Source: Lichenicola sp964658455 (GTDB lineage: Bacteria > Pseudomonadota > Alphaproteobacteria > Acetobacterales > Acetobacteraceae). From it: 41,074 bases of DNA. The stretch covers positions 1 through 41,074 of the forward strand of contig CAZZZA010000013.1 of NCBI GenBank assembly GCA_964658455.1. The letters are read 5' to 3'. Under the pieces are notes generated by a model. The model was not told the origin of the DNA. It ran no database searches and saw only the letters and a program-made list of their open reading frames with translations. Of this stretch, positions 8,276-16,937 are shown piece by piece (position 1 is the stretch's first letter; each line of letters opens with the position of its first letter). Position numbers and translations under genes: made by a program.

Positions 8276-9801
8276 GAGAACACGCCGACGGCCGGCGCCG
8301 GATCGGCCAGGCGCAACGACCAGAGATGCACGGCGCCGATCCAGGCGCCGCCGACCGCCAGCGCCGCCAGCCCCGACAGGCAGAGCGTCGTGCAGACCGC
8401 GAGCAGCGTGGCGCCGGCCGCCAACGGCAGCATCGCCGCCACCGCGCTCGACGCGGCGATCATCAGCAGCACCGGCATCAGCGCGGTCAGGCCGTAGGTC
8501 AGCGCCGGCTGGCGCGCCTCCCGCCTGGACAGCCAGGCCATCCAGCCGACGATGGCGACGTTCTTGAGCACGAGCGCCATCGCGCAGACCACGATGCTGG
8601 ACGCCGCCAGCGTGACGACGATCACCAGGCTGCCGATCGCCGACGCCACCGACGTCACCAGCAGCTCCCGGTTCCTGCCCGATACCGACAGGAACGATCC
8701 CGGCACCATGCCGATCGCCCGCACGAAGCCGTTCAGCGACAACCAGCCCACCACCGGCGCCGCCGCGCGCCATTGCGGCCCGAACAACAGCTTGACGACC
8801 GCGTGGCTGTTGCTGAAAACGACCGCCGCCGGGACGCCGCACACCACCGACAGCACCAGCAGCGCGCGCCAGGTCGCCTTCTGCCGCGACAGCCCGCCAT
8901 CGGCCGCGAACAGCGGCTGGAACAGGATCGAGGAGAACGAGTTGGCGACGGTGACGAAGGTCGTCTCCAGCCGCTTGCCCAGATTGTAGTAGGCGAGCAC
9001 GACCTTGCCGGCGATAGGCGCCATCGTCATCTGGTCGAGATAGTTGATCGACGCCGCCAGCGTCCGGTTCGCGGTCGACAGCAGCGTCTCGCCGCGCAGC
9101 ACCCGGACGCTGTCGGCATGCAGACGCGGCCTGGCGAGCAGGCCGCCGCCGAGCGCGGTCATGGCGAAGGTCAGCCCGGACTGGATGAGCTGGTAGGCCA
9201 CCAGCCCGTAGATCGGCGCCGCCGTCAGCGCGATCAGCACGCCGAGGCCGCCGGCGGTCAGGTTGGCCACCACGGTCCGGACCGCGAGCCGCCGGTAGGC
9301 GAGCCGGGCGACCAGCACCGCCTGCGGCTGCACCGTCGCCAGGTCGAGCGGGATGCGCAGCGTCAGCAGCGCCAGCACCAGGAAATGGGCCTGCACGCCG
9401 GGGACCAGGTATCCGAGCCCGTAGAGGGTGGCGGCGCATACCGGCACCAGGATCGCGCTGCAGCCGAGCAGCAGGGCGAGCGCGGTCTCGTGGCAGCGGC
9501 GGATGTCGGTCTTCTGCTGCAGCAGCGCCTCGTAGACCCCCGGCAGACCCACCGCCTTGAACAGCTCGGTGCAGGCGGCGGCCAGCGAGATCAGGCCGAG
9601 CAGCGGCGGACTGATTTCCCTTGCGAAGAAGACGAACAGCGCGAACGGCAGCAGCACGCTGGAGGCGGCGTTCAGCCCGGCCCAGAGCGCGCCCATGACG
9701 TAGGACGACGAGGCGGCGGCGTCGGCCGGAACGGCGCCTGTCGCGGGCGAGTCGGACGGTTGAAAGAGAGGCGGCTCTTCACAGTCAGCCTTGGGTATCA
9801 T
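8272..9801 (-). CDS. Oligosaccharide flippase, Wzx/MOP superfamily
   Basis: A 509-residue polytopic membrane protein with about twelve to fourteen hydrophobic segments, beginning with the pair VMGALWAGLNAASSVLLPFAL and PPLLGLISLAAACTELF. The order of short cytoplasmic loops, the PGVYEALLQQ segment and the long C-terminal hydrophobic bundle fit lipopolysaccharide or exopolysaccharide flippases that turn undecaprenyl-linked repeat units across the inner membrane. I chose ATG 9801 (MIPKADCEE), because the open frame upstream of it passes through an AT-rich region with codon use unlike the gene. It is the first gene of the minus-strand polysaccharide operon and faces a divergent glycosyltransferase gene. 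Confidence 0.87.
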   Translation of the reverse strand: MIPKADCEEPPLFQPSDSPATGAVPADAAASSSYVMGALWAGLNAASSVLLPFALFVFFAREISPPLLGLISLAAACTELFKAVGLPGVYEALLQQKTDIRRCHETALALLLGCSAILVPVCAATLYGLGYLVPGVQAHFLVLALLTLRIPLDLATVQPQAVLVARLAYRRLAVRTVVANLTAGGLGVLIALTAAPIYGLVAYQLIQSGLTFAMTALGGGLLARPRLHADSVRVLRGETLLSTANRTLAASINYLDQMTMAPIAGKVVLAYYNLGKRLETTFVTVANSFSSILFQPLFAADGGLSRQKATWRALLVLSVVCGVPAAVVFSNSHAVVKLLFGPQWRAAAPVVGWLSLNGFVRAIGMVPGSFLSVSGRNRELLVTSVASAIGSLVIVVTLAASSIVVCAMALVLKNVAIVGWMAWLSRREARQPALTYGLTALMPVLLMIAASSAVAAMLPLAAGATLLAVCTTLCLSGLAALAVGGAWIGAVHLWSLRLADPAPAVGVFS

Positions 9802-9871
9802 TACTACACCGTTACGACTACCGACGACGATTCCAGGAACGTTGCAATAACCCGCTGACTGACAATAGGCC

Positions 9872-9900
9872 TTGTGATTGAATAACTTATTGTCGAAAAT
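9872..9900 (+). promoter_or_regulatory. Candidate sigma-70-type promoter for the divergent glycosyltransferase
   Basis: In an AT-rich island (9802-9961) between two divergent operons, TTGTGA (9872-9877) and GAAAAT (9895-9900) are separated by 17 bases, each matching four of six consensus positions. The AT content contrasts with the surroundings. The minus-strand promoter for the flippase should also lie here but I could not pick it out. Confidence 0.35.
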
Positions 9901-9903
9901 AAG
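9886..9903. promoter_or_regulatory. Palindrome in the divergent promoter region, possible operator
   Basis: CTTATT and AATAAG form a perfect inverted repeat around the six-base centre GTCGAA, overlapping the candidate -10 element. It could be a regulator-binding site shared by both polysaccharide transcription units. Confidence 0.3.
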
Positions 9904-9961
9904 CCAAGGGAAAACAAGTCTCCCCGCACTCGAACGGCGGCGGCTTACGGAGTGCGCGTGG

Positions 9962-11026
9962 ATGAGAAGCCGTATCATTTATGTACTCGGCGGACCAATA
10001 AACGCTGTTCTTGAGACGCAGAAACGCGCTGGTCAGCATCCGCTATCCGAATTCAACGTATTCGCCGACCGCAACGACGCTAGGCTGGTCTCCACCGACC
10101 AGGTCGGCGGCGGGCACGCGCTGTCGTTACGGCGGCGTATCGCGCTCGCGCGACATCTGGCCGGCAGCGCCGGGACATTCGACGTCGCCCTGACCTCCGG
10201 CGAGGATATCGGCATCCCGCTGGCGCTGGCGTTGCTGCTGCGCCGCCGGTCGAATCCGGTCCACATCATCCTGCACGGCTCGTATCTGCAGGGCCGCAAG
10301 TTCGCCGTCATCAAGCCGCTGCTGCGACGCGCGCGCCATGCGCGGTTCCTGTGCCTGTCGGAATCGCTGCGCAAAATGATGGTCGAGGTGCACGGCTTCC
10401 CGGCAGAGCGCTGCCACAATGCCGGCTACGGCGTCGATACCGCCTTCTTCGCCCCGGACACGGTCGAGGCGGACACGACCGGCGCGGCGGCGCGGATCGT
10501 CGCCGCCGGATCGGCGAACCGCGACTATGCCACCCTGATCGCCGCCGTCGACGGGCTCGGCGTGCCGGTGCGGATCGCGGCCGACAGTCTGTGGCGGCCC
10601 AAGGATCCCGGGCTCGATCCGGGCGCGGTGCCCGATGGCGTCATTGTCCGCTCCGCCGGCGACTATGTCGGCCTGCGCCGGCTCTACGGGCAGTCGTCGA
10701 TCGTGGTGGTGCCGCTGCACCAGGCCCGCTACGCCAGCGGCTACGCGGTGATCGCCGAGGCGATGGCGATGGGCAAGGTCGTGGTCACGACCCGGACCGA
10801 GGCCGCCTCGGACCTAGTGGTCGACAACGAGACCGGCTTCTACGTCGAACCCGGCGACATTGGCGGCCTGCGGGACAAGCTGCGCCTGCTGCTGAGCCAG
10901 CCCGGGCTGGCGGAGCGGATGGGCGCGCGCGCCGCCGACAGGATGCGCACGCATTTCGCGCTCGACGCCTACTGCCAGAGGATCGAACGCATCATCGCCG
11001 GGCAGGCGCCGCAACCGGTCTCCTGA
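9962..11026 (+). CDS. Glycosyltransferase family 4 (GT-B fold)
   Basis: A 354-residue GT-B glycosyltransferase starting MRSRIIYVLGGPINAVLETQ. The acceptor domain contains HIILHGSYLQGRKFAVIKPLL; the donor domain contains the classic GT4 pattern ARYASGYAVIAEAMAMGKVV (about residues 257-276) with TETGFYVEP-like NETGFYVEPGDI downstream. The ATG at 9962 has GGAG nine bases upstream; an in-frame ATG at 9878 lies inside the AT-rich promoter island and is less likely. It is transcribed away from the flippase operon and probably contributes another sugar to the same glycan. Confidence 0.87.
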   Translation: MRSRIIYVLGGPINAVLETQKRAGQHPLSEFNVFADRNDARLVSTDQVGGGHALSLRRRIALARHLAGSAGTFDVALTSGEDIGIPLALALLLRRRSNPVHIILHGSYLQGRKFAVIKPLLRRARHARFLCLSESLRKMMVEVHGFPAERCHNAGYGVDTAFFAPDTVEADTTGAAARIVAAGSANRDYATLIAAVDGLGVPVRIAADSLWRPKDPGLDPGAVPDGVIVRSAGDYVGLRRLYGQSSIVVVPLHQARYASGYAVIAEAMAMGKVVVTTRTEAASDLVVDNETGFYVEPGDIGGLRDKLRLLLSQPGLAERMGARAADRMRTHFALDAYCQRIERIIAGQAPQPVS

Positions 11027-11050
11027 CCGGCCACGCCGCCGCGCCGGGCA

Positions 11051-11851
11051 TCAGTCCTGTCCGGCGGCGGCACCCGGCTTGACGGCGCGGGTCGCGAACA
11101 GCGTCGGGATGTAGCGGGAGATGCCCGGTTCCGCCCATCCGTCCCATCTGTCCTCGTAGAAATCCGTGAGCACGAAACCGGCCCGAAGCTGTCCGCCGAT
11201 CTGTTTTTCGAGCGAATGGCTGTATTCCACGACGTGCTCGGTCTCGATCATGTGCCGCAGCTCGTCGGCCGGCAGGTCGGTCAGGTCGGCGTAAGGCAGG
11301 GTGAACCGGACCACGAGTTCGCCGCGCGCCTCGGCGGTTTTGTCGAAGATGTAGGTGTCCGGGTTCATGAAGCCGCTCGCCAGCACGCCGCCGGGCCGCA
11401 GCACGCGCCAGCATTCCGACCAGACCGGCTCGATCTCCGGCGTGAAACAGTTCGACGCCGGGTGGACCACCAGGTCGAAACACCGGTCCGGGAAACGCGA
11501 CAGGTCGTGCATCAGCCCGAGGCAGGTCCGCAGCGACAACCCTTCGCGGCCGGCCACCATCGTGTCCTGCGCCAGCTGACGTGGCGAGGCGTCGAACACC
11601 GTGACCCTGGCGCCCGCCGCGGCGAGGATCGGCCCCTGCTGCCCGCCGCCGGAAGCGAGACACAGCACGTCCCGGCCTGCCACCGCGCCGAGCCAGTGCG
11701 GCGGCACCGGCCTGGTCGGGGTCAGGAACAGGCTCCACTCGCCCTGCCGGGCGCGGTCGACCTCCGCCTGCGAGACCGGCAGCGTCCAGCGGTCATGCTC
11801 CTGCACCCGGCGGTCCCAGCCCACCCGGTTCAGCGTCCAGACATCGACCAT
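11051..11851 (-). CDS. Class I SAM-dependent methyltransferase
   Basis: A 266-residue Rossmann-fold methyltransferase. The SAM-binding motif I appears as VLCLASGGGQQG near residue 63, motif II acidic loop as VTVFDASPRQL near 84, and the post-motif CFDLVVHPASNCF and WRVLRPGGVLASGF (near 147) are typical. The substrate is unknown; the N-terminal LNRVGWDRRVQEHDRW segment resembles small-molecule or sugar methyltransferases. It is convergent with the preceding glycosyltransferase gene (24 bases apart) and divergent from prpD, so it forms a single-gene unit. Confidence 0.85.
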   Translation of the reverse strand: MVDVWTLNRVGWDRRVQEHDRWTLPVSQAEVDRARQGEWSLFLTPTRPVPPHWLGAVAGRDVLCLASGGGQQGPILAAAGARVTVFDASPRQLAQDTMVAGREGLSLRTCLGLMHDLSRFPDRCFDLVVHPASNCFTPEIEPVWSECWRVLRPGGVLASGFMNPDTYIFDKTAEARGELVVRFTLPYADLTDLPADELRHMIETEHVVEYSHSLEKQIGGQLRAGFVLTDFYEDRWDGWAEPGISRYIPTLFATRAVKPGAAAGQD

Positions 11852-11895
11852 CGCCGCCCTCCCTGACCGGCTTCGCCCGGTGCCGGACCGGGGGG

Positions 11896-11924
11896 TTTAT
11901 CCGGGGCTGCCGGCGGCGGATAAT
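11896..11924 (+). promoter_or_regulatory. Candidate promoter of the prpDCB operon
   Basis: GATAAT at 11919-11924 matches five of six -10 positions, with a poor -35 (TTTATC) 17 bases upstream. It lies 42 bases before the prpD start in the divergent region. No PrpR-type sigma-54 element was recognised. Confidence 0.25.
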
Positions 11925-11965
11925 GCAATTTCCTGAGCCGTGCCGGTAGCAGAAAGGTCTGCGCG

Positions 11966-13465
11966 ATGATCCTTCATGACGTGCGTGTCCATCCGGAGAG
12001 CGAGCGGCTGCCGCGCGAACGCCAGCTGGCCTGGAAGATCGCGGCGGTGGCGACCGACCCGGTGCCGGTCGAGCCGGAGGTCGCCGGGATGATCGTCAAC
12101 CGGCTGATCGACAATGCCGCGGTCGCGATCGCGTCGGTGAACCGGCACCCGGTGGTGACGGCGCGCGACCAGGCGCTGGCGCACGCACGGCCCGGCGGCG
12201 CGACCGTGTTCGGGCTCGGCCCGGACGTGACGGTGCATGCGGAATGGGCGGCCTGGGCCAACGGCACCGCGGTGCGCGAACTCGACTACCACGACACCTT
12301 CCTGGCGGCGGAGTATTCGCATCCCGGCGACAATATCCCGCCGATCCTGGCGGTGGCGCAGCAGACCGGCGCGTCCGGCGCGGCGCTGATCCGCGGCATC
12401 GCCACCGGCTACGAGATCCAGGTCGATCTGGTCCGGGCGATCAGCCTGCACAAGCACAAGATCGACCATGTTGCCCATCTCGGCCCGTCGGCGGCGGCAG
12501 GCATCGCCAGCCTGCTGTCGCTGCCGACCGAGACCGCGTACCAGGCGGTGCAGCAGGCGCTGCACACCACCACCGCAACCCGCCAGTCGCGCAAGGGCGA
12601 GATCTCGTCCTGGAAGGCGTTCGCGCCGAGCCATGCCGGCAAGCTCGCGATCGAGGCGGTGGACCGGGCGATGCGCGGCGAGGGCGCGCCGAGCCCGATC
12701 TATGAAGGCGAGGACAGCGTGATCGCCTGGATGCTCGACGGCAGGGACGCGCACTACCAGGTGCCGCTGCCGGCACCCGGCGAGGCCAAGCGGGCGATCC
12801 TCGACACCTACACCAAGCAGCATTCGGCGGAATACCAGAGCCAGGCGCTGATCGATCTCAGTTTCGATCTCGGACGCCAGGTGCGGGACTGGGACGCGGT
12901 CGAGCAGATCCTGATCGAGACCTCGCACCATACCCACTACGTCATCGGCACCGGCTCGAACGATCCGCAGAAATTCGACCCCCACGCCTCGCGCGAGACG
13001 CTGGATCATTCGATCATGTACATCGTCGCCGTGGCCTTGCAGGATGGCGAATGGCACCATGTCCGCTCCTACGAGCCGGCCAGGGCGCAACGCGCCGATA
13101 CGGTGGCGTTGTGGAAGAAGATCCGCACCGTCGAGGATCCGGACTGGACCGCGCGGTATCATTCCGACGATCCGGCGATCAAGGCGTTCGGCGGCAGGAT
13201 CGTGATCACGCTGAAGGACGGCAGCGTGATCGACGGCGCGCTGGCGGTGGCGAACGCGCACACGCTCGGCAGGACGCCCTGGTCGCGTTCCGACTACATC
13301 AACAAGTTCCTAGTCCTGACCGAAGGGATTCTCGAACCGTCCGAGACCGAGCGCTTCCTGGAGGTGGTGCAGCGTCTGCCGGAGCTGCCGGCCGGCGCGC
13401 TGGCGCAGCTGACCGTCGCGCTGCCGGACGGCGGGCTGACGCGCGGCGCCGGAGGGTTGTTCTAA
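11966..13465 (+). CDS. prpD: 2-methylcitrate dehydratase (MmgE/PrpD family)
   Basis: A 499-residue protein of the MmgE/PrpD family, close to the usual 480-500 length. PrpD dehydrates 2-methylcitrate to 2-methyl-cis-aconitate without an iron-sulfur cluster, as a step of propionate degradation. Visible family features include the ELDYHDTFLAAEYSHPGDN segment near residue 107, KHKIDHVAHLGPSAAAG near 156, and the SSWKAFAPSHAGKLA segment near 212. The start ATG is preceded by AAAGG at eight bases. The stop TAA overlaps the prpC start (TAATG), so translation is coupled. prpE (propionyl-CoA synthetase) and a PrpR regulator are not in the window. Confidence 0.93.
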   Translation: MILHDVRVHPESERLPRERQLAWKIAAVATDPVPVEPEVAGMIVNRLIDNAAVAIASVNRHPVVTARDQALAHARPGGATVFGLGPDVTVHAEWAAWANGTAVRELDYHDTFLAAEYSHPGDNIPPILAVAQQTGASGAALIRGIATGYEIQVDLVRAISLHKHKIDHVAHLGPSAAAGIASLLSLPTETAYQAVQQALHTTTATRQSRKGEISSWKAFAPSHAGKLAIEAVDRAMRGEGAPSPIYEGEDSVIAWMLDGRDAHYQVPLPAPGEAKRAILDTYTKQHSAEYQSQALIDLSFDLGRQVRDWDAVEQILIETSHHTHYVIGTGSNDPQKFDPHASRETLDHSIMYIVAVALQDGEWHHVRSYEPARAQRADTVALWKKIRTVEDPDWTARYHSDDPAIKAFGGRIVITLKDGSVIDGALAVANAHTLGRTPWSRSDYINKFLVLTEGILEPSETERFLEVVQRLPELPAGALAQLTVALPDGGLTRGAGGLF

Positions 13466-14625
13466 TGGCCGACACGCTCGCCGACGCGCCAGCGCCCAGG
13501 CCGAAGAAATCGGTGGCGCTGTCCGGCGTCGTCGCCGGCAACACCGCGCTGTGCAGCGTCGGCCGCTCCGGCAACGACCTGCATTATCGCGGCTACGACA
13601 TCATCGATGTCGCGAGGGCCTGCACGTTCGAGGAGATCGCGCATCTGCTGGTGCATGGCGCGCTGCCGAACCATGCAGAGCTGGTCGCCTACAAGACCAA
13701 GCTGAAGCGTCTGCGCGGCGTGCCGGCGGTGGTGCGGCAGATCCTCGAGGCGCTGCCGGCATCGGCGCACCCGATGGACGTGATGCGCACCGGCGTGTCG
13801 GCGCTGGGCTGCGTGCTGCCGGAGAAGCCCGAGCACGACGCGCCCGGCGCCCGCGACATCGCCGACCGGCTGATGGCGTCGCTGGGGCCGATGCTGCTGG
13901 TCTGGTACCATTACAGCCATAACGGCGTCCGGCTCTGCATCGATACCGACGACGACAGCATCGGCGGCCATTTCCTGCATCTGCTGCATGGGCAGACGCC
14001 GACGCCGCTCTGCGTCGAGGCCATGCATGCGTCCCTGGTGCTCTATGCCGAGCACGAGTTCAACGCCTCGACCTTCACCGCGCGCGTGGTCGCCGGCACC
14101 GGGTCGGATCTGTATTCGGCGATCACCGGCGGCATCGGCGCGCTGCGCGGGGCCAAGCATGGCGGCGCCAACGAGGTGGCGCTCGACATCCAGGCCCGCT
14201 ACGGCACCGCCGACGAGGCCGAAGCCGATATCCGCGACCGGCTCGCGCGCAAGGAGGTGGTGATCGGGTTCGGCCATCCGGTCTATACCGTGTCCGACCC
14301 GCGCAACGGGGTGATCAAGCAGGTGGCGCGCGAACTCAGCGCCGCGTCCGGGTCGCTGGCCAGGTTCGAGATCGCCGAGCGGATCGAACAGGTCATGGCC
14401 GACGCCAAGGGGATGTTCGCCAACCTGGACTGGTTCTCGGCGGTGTCCTACGCGGCGATGGGCGTGCCGACGGCGATGTTCACGCCGCTGTTCGTCATCG
14501 CCCGCACCGCCGGCTGGGCCGCGCACGTGATCGAGCAGCGCCAGGACGGCAAGATCATCCGCCCGACCGCGAACTATGTCGGCCCGGACAGCCGGCGTTT
14601 CGTACCCTTGCCCGATCGCGGCTAG
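13465..14625 (+). CDS. prpC: 2-methylcitrate synthase / citrate synthase family
   Basis: A 386-residue citrate synthase-fold enzyme that condenses propionyl-CoA with oxaloacetate. Catalytic elements are present: KHGGANEVALD (first His), GFGHPVYTVSDPR (second His) and FANLDWFSAVSYAAMGV (catalytic Asp). Length and the LHYRGYDI and VLYAEHEFNASTF segments fit the short PrpC type rather than the longer housekeeping citrate synthase. The ATG overlaps the prpD stop and is preceded by GGAGG nine bases upstream; a longer open frame reaching 13051 runs out of phase inside prpD and is discarded. The placement between prpD and prpB supports methylcitrate over citrate synthase. Confidence 0.93.
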   Translation: MADTLADAPAPRPKKSVALSGVVAGNTALCSVGRSGNDLHYRGYDIIDVARACTFEEIAHLLVHGALPNHAELVAYKTKLKRLRGVPAVVRQILEALPASAHPMDVMRTGVSALGCVLPEKPEHDAPGARDIADRLMASLGPMLLVWYHYSHNGVRLCIDTDDDSIGGHFLHLLHGQTPTPLCVEAMHASLVLYAEHEFNASTFTARVVAGTGSDLYSAITGGIGALRGAKHGGANEVALDIQARYGTADEAEADIRDRLARKEVVIGFGHPVYTVSDPRNGVIKQVARELSAASGSLARFEIAERIEQVMADAKGMFANLDWFSAVSYAAMGVPTAMFTPLFVIARTAGWAAHVIEQRQDGKIIRPTANYVGPDSRRFVPLPDRG

Positions 14626-14644
14626 CAGGAATCGGATCGCGACC

Positions 14645-15556
14645 ATGCCGTATCTCGACGCCGCCGACCTTGCCGACCAGCCCGCCGGCCTGCGTTTCCG
14701 CCAGTTGCTGGAACGGCCGGAGATCCTGCAGATCCCCGGCACGCATAACGGCCAGGCGGCGCTGCAGGCGCGCGCCGCCGGGTTCGAGGCCTGCTACCTG
14801 TCGGGTGCGGCGATGACCGCGTCGATGGGCCTGCCCGATGTCGGCATCATCACCGTCGACGAGGTGGCGTTCTTCATCCGCCAGGTGGCGCGCGCATCGC
14901 GCCTGCCGGTGCTGGTGGATGGCGATACCGGCTATGGCGAGGCGTTGAACGTCATGCACATGGTCCGCGTGTTCGAGGAGTCCGGCGCCGCCGCGGTGCA
15001 TATCGAGGACCAGCTGCTGCCGAAGAAATGCGGCCACCTGAACGACAAGAAGCTGGCGGCGCCGGCCGACATGGCGCTGAAGGTCGCGGCCGCGGTCAGG
15101 GCGCGACGCCATCTGGTCGTGGTGGCGCGCACCGACGCCGCGGCGTCGGAGGGCATGGACGGCGCGGTGGCGCGGGCCAGGCTCTATCTCGAGGCCGGCG
15201 CGGACGCGATCTTCCCGGAGGCGATGACCAGCGCGGAGATGCTGCGCGAGTTCGCCGCGCGCCTGCCGGGCGTCAGGCTGCTGGCCAACATGACCGAGTT
15301 CGGCCGCACCCCGTTCTTCACCGCCGAGGCCTTCCAGTCGTTCGGCTATCGCATGGTGATCTGGCCGGTCAGCTCGCTCCGCGTCGCCAACAAGGCGCAG
15401 GCGGAGCTGTATGCCGCGATCCGGCGCGACGGTGGCACCCACGGCATGGTCGATCGCATGCAGACCAGGGCCGAACTGTACGAGACCATCTCCTACCACG
15501 AGTACGAGGCGCTGGACGCCTCGATCGTCAGGACGGTGGTGCCCGAAGGCCCCTGA
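14645..15556 (+). CDS. prpB: Methylisocitrate lyase
   Basis: A 303-residue member of the isocitrate lyase/PEP mutase superfamily that cleaves 2-methylisocitrate into pyruvate and succinate. The metal-binding segment DGDTGYGEALNV and the catalytic loop KKCGHLNDKKL are both intact, and the PIGxx-type helix ends near VWPVSSLRVANKA. I chose ATG 14645 (MPYLDAAD), 19 bases after the prpC stop; an in-frame ATG at 14576 would lie inside prpC. The operon ends here, ten bases from a convergent membrane-protein gene, with no evident terminator between them. Confidence 0.93.
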   Translation: MPYLDAADLADQPAGLRFRQLLERPEILQIPGTHNGQAALQARAAGFEACYLSGAAMTASMGLPDVGIITVDEVAFFIRQVARASRLPVLVDGDTGYGEALNVMHMVRVFEESGAAAVHIEDQLLPKKCGHLNDKKLAAPADMALKVAAAVRARRHLVVVARTDAAASEGMDGAVARARLYLEAGADAIFPEAMTSAEMLREFAARLPGVRLLANMTEFGRTPFFTAEAFQSFGYRMVIWPVSSLRVANKAQAELYAAIRRDGGTHGMVDRMQTRAELYETISYHEYEALDASIVRTVVPEGP

Positions 15557-15565
15557 CCGCGCGCG

Positions 15566-15976
15566 TCATGACAGCCGGCGCGTCATCACCAGCGCCGCGC
15601 CGAGGTTGAGCAGCAGCGCCAGCATCCAGTGCGCGCCATGCAGCGAACCCGCCCAGTCGCCGGGCGCGCCGGCCAGGAACACGAACAGCACCGTCACGCC
15701 GACGGCGATCCCCATCGACGGCAGCCGGCGTCGTCTGGCCAGCACGCAGAGCGCGATGAACACCACGAAGGCGGCGATCGCGAAGCCGCGTATCATCGCC
15801 CGCGCCGGATCGCCCAGCAGGCGCAGCCAGTCCGCCAGCTCGTCGGCCAGGCGGTTGAACACGGCGAGCAGGTCGATGCCGAACAGGGCGGCGAACAGCC
15901 CCGGCCCGAACACGCTCAGCAGCACCGCCAGCAGCAGCCCGGCGCCCCAGACCAGACCGATCGGATTTCGTCGCAT
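15566..15976 (-). CDS. Small integral membrane protein of unknown function
   Basis: A 136-residue protein with about four hydrophobic segments: GLVWGAGLLLAVLLSVF, AMIRGFAIAAFVVFIAL, SMGIAVGVTVLFVFLAG and HWMLALLLNLGAALVM, separated by short charged loops (ARRRR). I do not recognise the family. The start ATG at 15976 has GAGG eight bases upstream and lies just after the stop of the rhamnosyltransferase-like gene, so it is the distal gene of the dTDP-rhamnose operon. A role in handling the rhamnose-containing glycan is an inference from position only. Confidence 0.7.
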   Translation of the reverse strand: MRRNPIGLVWGAGLLLAVLLSVFGPGLFAALFGIDLLAVFNRLADELADWLRLLGDPARAMIRGFAIAAFVVFIALCVLARRRRLPSMGIAVGVTVLFVFLAGAPGDWAGSLHGAHWMLALLLNLGAALVMTRRLS

Positions 15977-15986
15977 CAGCCGCACC

Positions 15987-16910
15987 TCATCCGATCAGGA
16001 ACCAGAGCCGGAACAGGATCGTCTCCGGCAGCGTCTGGCGCACCAGCGAGCGAACCTGACGCATCGCCCGCAGCCGCGCCAGCGGCCCGCCGCGCAGCGC
16101 CTGCTGCAGCAGCGCGAGGTCGGCCTCGGCCTGCGGCGACAGCGCCTGCGGGTTGGCCAGCAGCGCCGCGACATGCTGCGCGAACAGCCCCATGAACGCA
16201 TCCGGCCCGCGCCGCAGCGCCATCACCCCGCGCCGGATCGCCGAGTGCGGCGCGCCCACCGCGTTGCGGCGGTGCTGCCGGTACAGCACGGTCGGCGCCG
16301 GATCGGCGATCAGCACGCCATCGGCGGCGCTGACCACCAGATACGACCACCAATCGTGCAGCGTTCCGGCCGGCGCGCGGGAGGCGGCGATCAGCGCGGC
16401 GGCGCACGGGTTGAGCATCACCGTGCAGCCGGTGGCGACGTTCTGCGTCAGCCCGGCCGGGAAAGCCGGCGGCGCGCCGCGATGCGGCGACAGGCCGAGC
16501 GCGCGCAGCCGGTCATCGACCAGCCGCTGCCGGGCGCAGTACAGCGCCGGACGGTCGGTCTCGACGCCGGCGAGGGCGGCGATGCCGCGCAGCAGCTTGT
16601 CGGGCAGCCAGACATCGTCCTGGTCGGCGAAGGCGACGATGCGGTCCGAAGGTGCGGCCCGCAACAGGGTGAGGAACGAGCCGGCGATGCCCAGACGCCC
16701 CGGGTGGCTGTCGATCTCGACGCAGCGTTCCGGGCCGACGGTGCCGGCGAACGCCCGCATCAGCCCGGGCGTGCCGTCGGTGGAGCCGTCGTCACGCCAG
16801 TAGATCGTCCAGGTGCCGCAGCTCTGCGCCAGGATGGAGTCGAGCTGGGCCTGGAGAAAGGCGGCGCCGTTGCGGGTGGAGAGCAGGATGGCGACCTGCT
16901 CGGTCAGCAT
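15987..16910 (-). CDS. Glycosyltransferase family 2, rhamnosyltransferase-like
   Basis: A 307-residue GT-A enzyme with ILLSTRNGAAFLQAQLDSI at the N-terminus, DDGSTDGT near residue 40 and the ADQDDVWLPDKL motif near 94 that is typical of rhamnosyl- and related transferases. HDWWSYLVVSAADGVLI near 185 and LYRQHRRNAVGA near 208 also fit this group. It follows rfbD by 27 bases in the operon that makes dTDP-L-rhamnose, so rhamnose is the likely donor sugar. No membrane segments are evident until a short hydrophobic C-terminus (FRLWFLIG). Confidence 0.88.
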   Translation of the reverse strand: MLTEQVAILLSTRNGAAFLQAQLDSILAQSCGTWTIYWRDDGSTDGTPGLMRAFAGTVGPERCVEIDSHPGRLGIAGSFLTLLRAAPSDRIVAFADQDDVWLPDKLLRGIAALAGVETDRPALYCARQRLVDDRLRALGLSPHRGAPPAFPAGLTQNVATGCTVMLNPCAAALIAASRAPAGTLHDWWSYLVVSAADGVLIADPAPTVLYRQHRRNAVGAPHSAIRRGVMALRRGPDAFMGLFAQHVAALLANPQALSPQAEADLALLQQALRGGPLARLRAMRQVRSLVRQTLPETILFRLWFLIG

Positions 16911-16937
16911 CGGACGATCAGACGACGGGAGCGCGGG

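Noticed and set aside
8326..9858. Plus-strand open frame of 510 codons opposite the flippase
   Set aside because: The translation is hydrophilic and Arg/Gln-rich, a typical antisense shadow of a membrane-protein gene.
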